A stretch of DNA of 64,000 nt from Capsicum annuum. Taxonomy: Eukaryota > Streptophyta > Magnoliopsida > Solanales > Solanaceae. This document shows positions 55,303 to 64,000 of the stretch, piece after piece (positions within the stretch are counted from its first letter, which is position 1; the number at the start of each line of letters is the position of its first letter). The translations under genes and the position numbers were made by a program. The notes below the pieces were generated by a model. That model searched no databases, was not told the origin of the DNA, and was given only the letters and a program-made list of their open reading frames with translations. The stretch lies in assembly GCF_002878395.1 (NCBI RefSeq), contig NC_061115.1:219075279-219139278 (forward strand), in the 5' to 3' direction.

Positions 55303-58300
55303 TTATTCTTCAACATCCTCATTAGTCTGCTGCCCATTCTCTTGATTTCTAGTGGCACCATGCTTTTTATGCTTCTTATTCCTTGCTTTCTTGGCTTTCA
55401 TTCGGCGTTTTTTCTCATTTGCATCAACCCAAGAATAATCTGAAGGTATACGGAAAGGGTCAATCTCATCCTGGAACCTGTGGCTTTTACTGTCGCTGGA
55501 TAGCTCATCGCGGTTACCCTTCATCCATGAAATCCATGATGTAGCGCCATCGGATTCTTTAGACTTTGCATCTTGGAAATTTGTAGGACTTGATAGAGGG
55601 GTTGAAAACTCGTCCACTGGTTCGAGCTCTTCAAACTTTGTAAATGTAACAAGAACTCGAATTGTTGGAACGATAGGGATAGCTACCTGAAGTGCAGTAA
55701 ACTCTTGTAAGTTACTTGGAATACTTCATTATACAGCAACATAAGAATGTAGTATAAAAAGGGCAGCCCGGTGCACTAAAGCTACCACTATGCGTGGTGT
55801 CCAGGGAAGGGCCCCACCACAAGAGTGTATTGTATGCAGCCTTACCTTGCATTTCTGCCGTGACCTCCTGGTCACATGACTAGTATGAATACGTTAATTG
55901 GAGTGAGGGAATAGTTTCCCATCACCAACTATAATACACGCAATAACTACGAAAGTTGAGATTCACCGATAGGGCAAAAGTGGCAGTCCGTTGCACTAAA
56001 GCTCGCGCTATGCGTGGGTCCTTGTAGATCTAACAAATATTGGTTAGGTTACTACATACCATATTTAACTTCTAACAACGACCATCACCTTGAAAGGTTT
56101 ATCCCAAACTGCATGGGTTATACGTTTCATTGCACTAAAGTCGCTATACCTTTTTTTATCAACCATGATGTCAGGACAAGCTTGTGCACCTCGATTAATT
56201 CTACTTGATACCTGCTACCTTCCACCAACACAAGTAACAGCTAACCCCGACCTCCAAAGCTTGGGCAAATGGGAAGAATCATCTAGTATTTTGCCTCCAA
56301 GGGGATTTCAACCAGAGACCCCGTGGTTGTCAACCTACTTCATTGACCACTATATTTTGTACTAAATAGATGACTCAACTTCATCTAAGTACCACGGAAG
56401 TCACTAAACCATTCTCTGTAACAAAAAAGTCGCTCAATTTTACCTAGTTATCACATAGAGTCATTAGGACTAGCAGGAAACAAGAGACATCTTATATGAC
56501 ACTCGGACAAAGTTGAATATTCAACTTTTTAGCAACAAAAAAGATTGTTTAGACACTTCCCGTGATACTTGGCAAAGTTCTTTCTAAGATTCTTTTGCTA
56601 CAAAAGATTACTTTAGTGCAATAACATAAAAGTTGAGTTGTGACGATATATAGACGATTAGCAAGCCAAGCCCTTAACTATTTCTAATCTCTAATATTAA
56701 TCAACAACAACAACAACAACAAACCCAGTGTATTCCCACATAATGAGGTCTGGGGAGGGTAAGATGTACGCAGTCCATACCTCCACCTCTAAAGAAGTAG
56801 AAAGGCTGTTTCCGATAGACCCCCGGCTCGAGACACGGAATACTACACAAATACTATCTCTAATATTAATCAACAGATAAATATTTTGAGCATCCACTAC
56901 ATACAATTACAACCAAAGGAGAGGAATCTTTACTTAAATTATTCAACTAACAGTCAAAACATATTCTATTGCATCGGAAGAGAGGCTGCACTTAAGCCGA
57001 GGCTCTTTTGGAAACAGCCTCTTTAGCTCCACGAGGAAGGGATAAAGTTTGCATACACTCTACCCTCTCTCCAGACCCCACTAGCGAGATTACACTGGGT
57101 ATGTTGTTTTTGTTGTAGTTGTCAGGACAAGAGTAACAGATTATCAATAGATGTCCACATGAACAGGCAATGCCTTCTTTCTTACAGGTGATAAGTAAAA
57201 TAGTTCTATAAAAGTAGGGGAATGAAACACACGATATAATCATACCAAGAGTCAGAAAGAGCTGGTTTTCGATGCACGGGCATGAAAAACACTTAACATG
57301 ACATATGCTCAGGTTTATGACCTCGACGAAACTCTTTGCCATTCTATACTAATTTGAACACAAAGACTTTTTGGTAGGTTTGTGAGTTGTTAGGTTAAAT
57401 TTGCTGCAAGTACAGACAAGCAGCGAGCAACATATTATATTAGGTTTCAGATTTTTTTTTTTTTCAAAGAATGATAGGTTGGGGGAACTTAATAACACAA
57501 TTTCCATCACATCAGGAAAACTTATCAACGTATGGAGGACGGGTCTCTCTTAGTAGTTGGTAGTCACTAAACCATAATAAATATATCCTACAGAGTACAT
57601 CAAATAACTATTGACAATGACAACATGATCCGCAATTACCCTGCTAGATTCAACTGTCTCAACTTGGACATCATACACCCCAGACAGCTGAATCGTGTAA
57701 GTGATTGTCCATTCTTTTCAACTAAATGCATCATCCATCTGTTGATTCATGATGATGAATGCCACTGTATTACTTGGATATCATGTATCCCAGGCACAAG
57801 TGCATCTATGAGGTGACAGATAAAAAGGAGCCCCTCTTTCAGCACCTTTGCCATTAAGTGTAAGCAGTGTAGAGAAGGGATGGACCAGCGCAAAAACGAT
57901 TAAAGAAAGCACAAGAACAATAAGAAGAAAATGGAACAAGGTTAACATAACAGATCCTAGAGAGCGAGAGAGAAAGAGAGTATCAAGTACCTTGACAGGA
58001 AATGTGCCAGGAGGTAGTTTAGTAGTTAAAAGCTCCCTTAATCTTCTGACAGCTTTAACCTTGTTGGCTAGAATGTCGAGCAATGGCAAGAGTTCTTCTG
58101 TTTTCAGTGGAAAGTCCGGCGTCAACCACAAAACAGGTCTTAATCCTTTTTTATACTCACTTTCGGTCTTAGGCTCACCGATGGTTGTTTTCTTCTTTTT
58201 CTTCTTGCTGCTCTTATCTTTGCTCTTTTTACCAACCGTTGTATCCTCCCGAGGAACTTCGGATGATGATGCGTGATTGTCATTTGGTCTCTGCTTGCTA

Positions 58301-59574
58301 TCTTCTGGAGCCAGCTTTGAGAATTTCTTTACAAGCTTGGAGTCATCCGAATCATCACCAGTGTCTTTGGAGGCTTTTTTGCTCCAACCAAACCAACTTT
58401 TCTTCTCCTTTGTAACACCGTTGGATTCACAACTCTGAAATGAACCTCCATCAGAGTTTCCATGAACCTCAGGCTCCTCATCCTCACCAGGTCCATCTGA
58501 ATTGCCCATCCGAAGTGCAGAATCTAACTGCATTCGTTCTTCAGCTGTCAATGCATCATCATATTCATCGTCACCACCATTCACTACTTTCTCATCATCG
58601 TTCACTGTAAAGAGCTCCTCATCAGTTATAGCACCAGGAACGCGCCTTGATTTTACACTAACCATAACGTGAAGCATATCATACACCTTTGCCTTCCATG
58701 TACCAACCATCTCAGATCTCTCCTGTCTCCTCCAATTTAAGTGGGGCACAAGCTCTGCCTGAGTGACATCAATTCCTGGTCTAAACATATTTGTTTGAGA
58801 CATCAAAGCCACTTCACGAGTAACTTCAGTTTCTGATGGTTGCACACCAGCTCCCTCTAAGGCATTTGTAATCTCCTTCTCCTTATGAGCAAGCACAATC
58901 AAAGAACCAGGAGCCAAGGATATGTTCCCATCTTCTGATGAATACCCTTCTCCAAGAAAGAGGAAAGTTTGATCTGAACGTTGAATGCGGAACCCATCAA
59001 ATCCTGCAAGTGTCATATCTGCACGAAGATTAGAACCCCGTTTCCAAATCCGATAAGTGTCTGACGGAGCAATCCGTCCAATGAATGGTATTACCGAGCT
59101 CTCAAAGTGGAAGGTTATCTCCATGTAGAAATCACGAATTCGATTAGCTGAGGCAACAATCCTAGGAAGTCTGCGGCACCACTTGGCCCAGGCAAGGGGC
59201 TGATAATGCCTCGCAATAATCATAGCAATATTCTCCTCCTTGGTACACACTGCTTCCTGGAGAGCACTCCACCCATTCTCATTCTGAAGACTCCAATCGG
59301 CACCTGCAGCCATTAAAATCTCAGCCGAGATAGGATCCCTCATCCGAACAGCAAGGTGCAAAGGGGTTTCACGGCCAGGAACATCACGCCTATCAATTAC
59401 TGCAGAAACAGAATCTGCATCAAGTTCAGCAACCAGAGATTCCGCCTCAGTGTTCACTTCACCAGCCTTGGAGAGTTGAGGAAGGCCAGCAACTATTCTT
59501 TTCAAAGTGGCATAGTCTCGCTTGGCCACAGCCAAATGAGCCGGACTATGAACGTACTTGGACCAATCTTCCAT
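55303..59574 (-). CDS. Ankyrin-repeat protein of the ANKRD13 type (GPCR-chaperone domain)
   Basis: Two coding exons on the minus strand, 59574-57991 and 55686-55303, join in phase (FPVK then VAIPIVPTIRVLVTF) to 655 residues. The N-terminus MEDWSKYVHSPAHLAVAKRD starts ankyrin repeats up to about residue 115 (GRETPLHLAVRMRDP, NENGWSALQEAV). The ANKRD13/GPCR-chaperone domain follows (RIWKRGSNLRADMTLAGFDG) and resumes near the exon end with LWLTPDFPLKTEELLPLLD and TTKLPPGTFPVK. A UIM-like helix EERMQLDSALRMGNSD and a Lys-rich insert (KDKSSKKKKKKT) sit between. The acidic end is QQTNEDVEE. Animal ANKRD13 proteins bind ubiquitinated membrane cargo; a similar trafficking role here is inference. Intron 1 (2304 bases) holds several SINE pieces. 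Confidence 0.9.
55756..56022 (-). mobile_element. Two reversed SINE copies in the ANKRD13-like intron
   Basis: The first (55756-55880) runs AAAAAGGGCAGCCCGGTGCA, CTAAAGCTACCACTATGCGT, TGTATTGTATGCAGCCTTAC and TGACCTCCTGGTCACATGAC. The second (55974-56022) keeps only GGCAGTCCGTTGCACTAAAG and CTCGCGCTATGCGTGGGTCC. Both match the reverse of the copy at 49355. Confidence 0.7.
56186..56356 (-). mobile_element. Reversed SINE of the GGTGTGGCCTAGTGG family
   Basis: TTGATACCTGCTACCTTCCA, AGAATCATCTAGTATTTTGC, CCAAGGGGATTTCAACCAGA and TCATTGACCACTA are the reverse of the tail, middle, B-box and A-box regions found in PEX12 intron 1. Confidence 0.6.
56702..56833 (-). mobile_element. Reversed TS-like SINE end, well preserved
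   Basis: CAACAACAACAACAACAACA is the TTG tail reversed. It is followed by AACCCAGTGTATTCCCACAT, AGGTCTGGGGAGGGTAAGAT, GTACGCAGTCCATACCTCCA and GGCTGTTTCCGATAGACCCC. Confidence 0.75.
56996..57120 (+). mobile_element. TS-like SINE end
   Basis: AGCCGAGGCTCTTTTGGAAA, CAGCCTCTTTAGCTCCACGA, GCATACACTCTACCCTCTCT and GATTACACTGGGTATGTTGT then TTTTGTTG. It lies 160 bases from the reversed copy at 56702-56833, so the two form an inverted pair within one intron. Confidence 0.7.
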
Positions 59575-59957
59575 TGGTTTCTCTATGACTCTACCTTCTT
59601 CCTTACCAAAATACTTGGAATAAGTTAGAATTCACCCATCTATCTCCTCAAATCATATATGACTACTCTGTCACTGACCTTCAAGCAAATTAGTTTTCTT
59701 CTTAAATCTTGTGCAGAATTGAAAACTTTAGGATTTTCCCAAGATCAAATAATTTTTTTTTTTCTTGGATTTTTGCTACAGATGTCGGCTTGAGCTCCCA
59801 CGTACTTCACCAATTACAGCATTGCAAATTTCAAGCTCAATTTGCTGAAACACAAACAGCATTATGCCTTGAACTCCAGTATCACTAAGCTCAAATCTGA
59901 ATCCAACAAAGAAAAAGGACCAAAACTAAATATTTCTCTCTCCAAAAGAAAAATAAC

Positions 59958-60410
59958 GACGACAACATACCCAGTATAGTCACACAAAGTGGGGTCTGGG
60001 GAGGGTAGATTGTACGGAGACCTTACCCCTACCTCGGAGGTAGAGAAGCTATTTCCAATAGACCCTCCGGATCAAGAAAAGCAGTCCACCCCAAGAAAAA
60101 TAGCATTATTACTATTTGAGACACACATCAAGATTATCATTGACCATGATTTTCTCAAACTAAAAAACAAAAGTCCAACTATAGTACACTTTTTATGTAG
60201 TTTCTAGACACAGATTCTATTTCCAAAAACTCAAGTTAGACGTGTTCACTCTCCTTCTTCGAACTTCCTCACTCTTGTTGAAAACAACAACAACATACCC
60301 AATGTAATCCCACAAGTGGAGACTGAGGAGGGAAGAATGTACCTAGACCTTAACCCTACCTCGTACAAATAGATAGGTTGTTTCTGATAGACCTTACCCC
60401 TAAATTGAAA
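59958..60410 (-). mobile_element. Two reversed TS-like SINE ends upstream of the ANKRD13-like start
   Basis: 59958-60085 has ACGACGACAACATACCCAGT, AAGTGGGGTCTGGGGAGGGT and TACCTCGGAGGTAGAGAAGC. 60285-60410 has AACAACAACAACATACCCAA, GTAATCCCACAAGTGGAGAC and ACCTCGTACAAATAGATAGG. Both would lie in the gene's leader intron if the distal first exon is used. Confidence 0.65.
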
Positions 60411-60507
60411 AGAGGGACATTACACAGTCATGGATCTAACTCTACTTCAATCCATAATTCAACATAAAGATATCCAAATCAACACATATAACTTTATAAA
60501 CACAAAA

Positions 60508-60688
60508 AAGGGCAGCCCAGTGCACTAAAGCTCCCGCTATGCGCTGGGTCCGGTGAAGGGTCCCACCACACGGGTGTATTGTACGTAGCCTACCTTGCAT
60601 TTCTGCCAGAGGCTGTTTCCAAGGCTTGAACCCGTGACATCCTGGTCACATGGCAGCAACTTTACCAGTTACTCCAAGGCTCCCCTTC
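60508..60688 (-). mobile_element. Complete reversed tRNA-derived SINE
   Basis: AAGGGCAGCCCAGTGCACTA, AAGCTCCCGCTATGCGCTGG, TGTATTGTACGTAGCCTACC, AGGCTTGAACCCGTGACATC (B box reversed) and TACCAGTTACTCCAAGGCTC (A box reversed). It interrupts a copy of the leader repeat. Confidence 0.8.
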
Positions 60689-60689
60689 T

Positions 60690-61900
60690 AACTTTATAAA
60701 CACAAATTATACACAAAACCCACAAATAAAAAGCTAAAACTTTACCTCAAAAAGGGACATTACATACTCATCGATCTAATTCTACTTTAAGAAAAGGACA
60801 ACCCAGTGCACTAGAGCTCATGCTGTGCGCGGGGTCCGAGTAAGGACCCGGACACGAGGGTCTACTGTACACGGCCTTACCCTGTATTTATGCAAGAGGT
60901 TATTTCCATGGCTTGAACCCGATCTAACTCTACTTTCGTGCTTTAATTTTTGAAACACAATTCAACATAAAAATACCCAAATCAATACATATAACTATAA
61001 ACACAAATTATACACAAAACCCACATATAAAAATCAAATCTTTACCTCAAAAACACCAATTTGAACAAAAGGGGTTTGAGCTAATGAATTTCCAAGATTT
61101 CTTCAAGGGTAAAAAGGGAATTACAATAAACACAAAACCCACATAGAAAAATCAAATCTTTACCTCAAAAAGACACAATTTGAGCAAAAGGGGTTTGAGC
61201 TGATGGATTTCCAAGATTTCTCGAAGGGTAAAAAAGTAATTTTTAGAGAGAGAAAGTAATACAATTTCTTCAATTTTTGCTTCAAAATCTACTCTACTTC
61301 ACTATGCTTCAATTTTTGTAACATAATTCAACATAAAAATACCCAAATCAATACATATAACATATAATAATCAATCTTTACCTCAAAAACACCAATTTGA
61401 GCAAAAGGGGTTTGAGCTGATGGATTTCCAAGATTTCTTCAAGGGTAAAAAGGTAATTTCAATAAACAAAAATACACACAAAACCCACATAGAAAAATCA
61501 AATCTTTACCTCAAAAAAAACAAATTTGAGCAAAAGGGGTTTGAGCTGATGGATTTCCAAGATTTCTTAAAAGGGTAAAAAAGTATTTTGTTAGAGAGAG
61601 AAAGTAATAAAATTTCTGCAATTTATTCAATTACTGCTTCAAAATCTAACTCTACTTCACTATGCTTCAATTTTTGTAACATAATTCAACATAAAAAATA
61701 CCCAAATCAATACATATAGCCTATAAACACAAATTATAGACAAAACCCACAAATAAAAATCAAATCTTTACCTCAAAAAAAAACAAATTTGAGCAAAAGG
61801 GGTTTGAGCTGATGGATTTCCAAGATTCCTTCAAGGGTAAAAAGGTAATTTTAGAGAGAGAAAGTACTTAAATTCCTGCCAATGCTTCCATTTTTTGCTT
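60690..61900 (-). repeat. Tandem copies of the ANKRD13-like leader exon and its 5' splice site
   Basis: Read on the minus strand, the promoter-proximal segment runs TCTCTCTCTAAAATTACCTT, TTTACCCTTGAAGGAATCTT, GGAAATCCATCAGCTCAAAC, CCCTTTTGCTCAAATTTG and a T run. It ends TTGAG/GTAAAGATTTGATTT, a good donor at 61771. The donor motif (TTTACCTC on the plus strand) recurs at 61767, 61505, 61377, 61159, 61043 and 60741, mostly with the preceding exon-like and following intron-like sequence. Units are 115-260 bases. The exon status is inferred from the splice signal and an upstream TATA-like sequence. Confidence 0.65.
60788..60920 (-). mobile_element. Truncated reversed SINE of the same family
   Basis: GAAAAGGACAACCCAGTGCA, CTAGAGCTCATGCTGTGCGC, CTGTACACGGCCTTACCCTG and TTTCCATGGCTTGAACCCG. 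It lacks the reversed A-box end and stops where the next leader-repeat copy resumes. Confidence 0.7.
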
Positions 61901-61962
61901 CAAATACCAAATGGGTATTACTTTCTCTCTCTAGAAATTCATATATATGTATAGATTTTCTT
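61901..61962 (-). promoter_or_regulatory. Probable promoter of the ANKRD13-like gene
   Basis: On the minus strand TCTATACATATATATGAATT (about 61960-61940) is TATA-like and is followed within 30 bases by CTAGAGAGAGAAAGTAATAC, a CT/GA-rich plant leader start. The transcription start and the leader intron acceptor near 59.6-59.8 kb were not fixed. Confidence 0.4.
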
Positions 61963-62230
61963 CTTGATTTTTCACTGATCTCAGTTTTTCTCTTTGCTAT
62001 ACCTCACTGGCTTTGTGCTTGTTTACTGTATAATATTGTGATTTAATTGTTTGCCCTTTGATTTTACTATAATTGCGGAATTGCCATTGATAGTGTCACT
62101 ATTCAAAGTGTTAAAGCGCTTGGTTTACTTTTTGATGGACCCAGGCGTGGTCAATGGGCAATGAACCATCACTCTTGAGGGTATTTTTGGAAAAAAAAAA
62201 ATTAATAGCCGTCGACTCAATCGCATAAAT
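61963..62230. other. Intergenic sequence
   Basis: No gene or clear repeat. Upstream flank of the ANKRD13-like gene. Confidence 0.45.
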
Positions 62231-62231
62231 T

Positions 62232-62480
62232 AAAAATAATCGATAAATGTATAATTATATATAAATTGGCTAAAAAGTAAATATTATATTTGACTAGCTA
62301 TTTTTATAAAATTTCGTAAAAAATAGTCGATAAATGTATAATTATATGTAAATTGGCTAAAAAAGTAAATATTGAATTTGACTAGCTATTTTTTAAAGTT
62401 TCGTAAAAAATAGTCGATAAATGTATAATTATATGTAAATTGGCTAAAAAAGTAAATATTGAATTTGCCTGGCTATTTTT
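62232..62480. repeat. Three-copy tandem repeat, 86-88-base period
   Basis: CGATAAATGTATAATTATAT recurs at 62241, 62329 and 62415, each followed by GTAAATTGGCTAAAAAAGTA, AATATTGAATTTGACTAGCT and ATTTTTATAAA-TTTCGTAAA. Confidence 0.85.
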
Positions 62481-62639
62481 ATAAATTTTTGTATTCACTA
62501 GAGGTTGATATATTACTGATAATTTAAAAGAAAAAATTAAGAAAAGATTACATAATATTGCACCTTATCATATTTAGTTAAAATCTCGTTCGTATAAAGT
62601 AATTACAGACATCTCGAATTTCACTTACGATCGTAATAC

Positions 62640-62830
62640 ATCACGAGATCGAAAATATACATTATGAGACCAGCTAAATAGCGTATCTCAATCATAAGTG
62701 ATGCGTCGCGACCATCAGGGGACCAATTAAGTAATGTATCACGGTCCCTACTCCCTAGTAATGTATCGCGGTCCCTAAGTAATGTATCACGATTATAAGT
62801 ATTGTATCGCGATACAAAATCTGAGATTTT
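62640..62830. repeat. Minisatellite with GTATCGCG / GTATCACG motifs
   Basis: Short units such as AAGTAATGTATCGCGGTCCC and AAGTAATGTATCACGATTAT repeat about six times with irregular spacing. The minus-strand frame with RDRDTLL repeats is a by-product of this array. Confidence 0.7.
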
Positions 62831-63074
62831 ATGTAATTTTGAAAAGAGTGGCGATAAGGTGTATTTAGGTACTAAACTGTTGTGATTTATGTTGTTTGTC
62901 CAAAATTTAATGATCATTTTAAAATAAATTCATTCGTAATTTAAAAAATAAGATAAGTAATCTTTATAAAAACACAATTGAAGATACGTGTTCGGTATGA
63001 GCGCTTTCTGCTTGTAATAGATCATGAGTTAGATCAGAACCAATCTAAACGAGTCATAAAAAATGGTCTTTTAT

Positions 63075-63490
63075 TTTTCATAAGGTTCGAATTAAGATCG
63101 GAGATCTTGAACAGATGGGAGGGCCTAATAATTCAAATTCATGTCTCGTAAGGTCAAACTCGTTATTTTTAAGAAAACACTTCTTACTTAAAAAAAAATT
63201 CATTCTCAAGATTTGAACGATCGAACTCGTAATTTCTAATTAAAAGTGATGATATTCTATATATTCTACTATTAACTTAGATATTATGGTCTTGTTTTTT
63301 TTCATAAAATTCGAATTAAGACCGAAGATTTTGAACAGATGGGAGAGCCTAATAATTCGAATTCATGTCTCATAAGGTTGAATTCGGTATTATTAAGAAA
63401 ACGCTCTTTACAAGGATTTTTTTTCATTCTCAAGATTTGAATGATCGAAGTCGAAATTTCTAATTAAAAGTAAAAATATTCTTTATTTTC
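63075..63490. repeat. Two-copy tandem duplication, about 225-base period
   Basis: TTTTTCATAAGGTTCGAATT at about 63077 recurs at about 63301. Both copies continue with ACAGATGGGAG-GCCTAATAA, TTCATGTCTC-TAAGGT, TAAGAAAAC-CT, CATTCTCAAGATTTGAA-GA and ATTTCTAATTAAAAGT. No coding sequence is seen. Confidence 0.8.
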
Positions 63491-63838
63491 TTCTATAAAT
63501 TTGATGGTATAACTCTAAGCAATTTTTTTTTAAAGAGTCTAATAAAGAAATAATACAACATGAAACTTGTTGGTGCATTTTTATAATCTTCTAAATAAAT
63601 AGTTAAGAACAAATTTTAATTATTATAACCATGTGTTTATGGTATCAAAATTTGAAATTTCTTCCATTATTTTAAATATAAAATAATAATTCTATTTTAG
63701 TCTAATCCAAGAACTAAATCTACTAATTAAAAGTCATTGGATCCTTTTTCAAGGAATTATTTAAGAGTAATTACTTCCCAATAATGTCAATGTTTGTCAT
63801 TTTGTTATTTGAAAAATAAAGTAAATGATTTTTTTTTT
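63491..63838. other. AT-rich intergenic sequence
   Basis: No feature recognised. Confidence 0.5.
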
Positions 63839-64000
63839 ATAACTGTGATGTTCGAGTCAACTTCCATACATCTCGATTAAATTCTTGAAATACCTGTCAC
63901 CTACCACGAGCAACAGAAAAAATGAATTAATATTTTTTTTTGATAATCTTGATGTTCGGATCAGACTGCGCACACTTCAACTAAATTCTCGAAATACCTG
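63839..64000 (-). mobile_element. Two reversed SINE tails at the window edge
   Basis: ATAACTGTGATGTTCGAGTC, TCGATTAAATTCTTGAAATA and CCTGTCACCTACCACGAGCA are a reversed tail of the GGTGTGGCCTAGTGG family. A second copy (ATAATCTTGATGTTCGGATC, CTTCAACTAAATTCTCGAAA, TACCTG) begins about 105 bases later and runs off the end. Confidence 0.6.

Noticed and set aside
57848..58276. 142-codon plus-strand frame overlapping the ANKRD13-like exon
   Set aside because: Mirror frame of a real exon. Its Phe/Leu/Ser run is the antisense of the Lys-rich stretch.
62621..62917. Minus-strand frame with RDRDTLL repeats
   Set aside because: It is produced by the GTATCGCG minisatellite. There is no start context, domain or supporting splice signal.

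Overview
This is plant nuclear DNA. It is AT-rich and carries six intron-containing genes with GT-AG splice sites and plant-specific families, separated by transposon-derived sequence. The dispersed repeats point to Solanaceae: SINEs ending in TTG repeats (TS-like), a second tRNA-derived SINE whose end reads GTGCACC-GGGCTGCCC, and a third opening GGGTGTGGCCTAGTGG, all recalled as typical of tobacco, tomato, potato and pepper genomes. The species cannot be fixed from the sequence alone. Layout: 1-4.6 kb, an RS2Z-type SR splicing factor (+) with a long leader intron made of repeats. 4.6-13.6 kb, a gene-free block of MITE-like elements, SINEs, LINE ends and tandem repeats. 13.6-19.6 kb, a long coiled-coil protein gene (+). 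19.9-24.3 kb, a complete-ended but defective CACTA transposon with a TGA target duplication. 25.2-30.9 kb, a nitrilase-family deaminated glutathione amidase (-). 31.1-36.5 kb, a gag-only LTR retrotransposon with a CTTAT target duplication. 37.3-46.8 kb, the peroxisomal RING protein PEX12 (+). 48.6-53.6 kb, a mitochondrial MORF5/6-like RNA-editing factor (+). 55.3-59.6 kb, an ANKRD13-like ankyrin protein (-), with its probable leader exon near 61.9 kb. 62-64 kb, tandem repeats and SINE ends. The genes serve unrelated housekeeping roles (splicing, metabolite repair, peroxisome import, organelle RNA editing, probable membrane trafficking) and are not a functional cluster. All exon coordinates were assembled by hand from splice signals and reading-frame continuity; the six reconstructed proteins are about 308, 896, 321, 393, 229 and 655 residues. 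The most unusual pattern is that at three genes (RS2Z, MORF, ANKRD13-like) the neighbouring intron is built from degenerate tandem repeats whose unit spans an exon-intron junction. Each leaves extra copies of the real exon edge and its splice site inside the intron. Two other introns (amidase intron 1, PEX12 intron 1) are also expanded by tandem arrays, but without exon sequence. No CRISPR array, rRNA gene or free-standing tRNA gene was seen.
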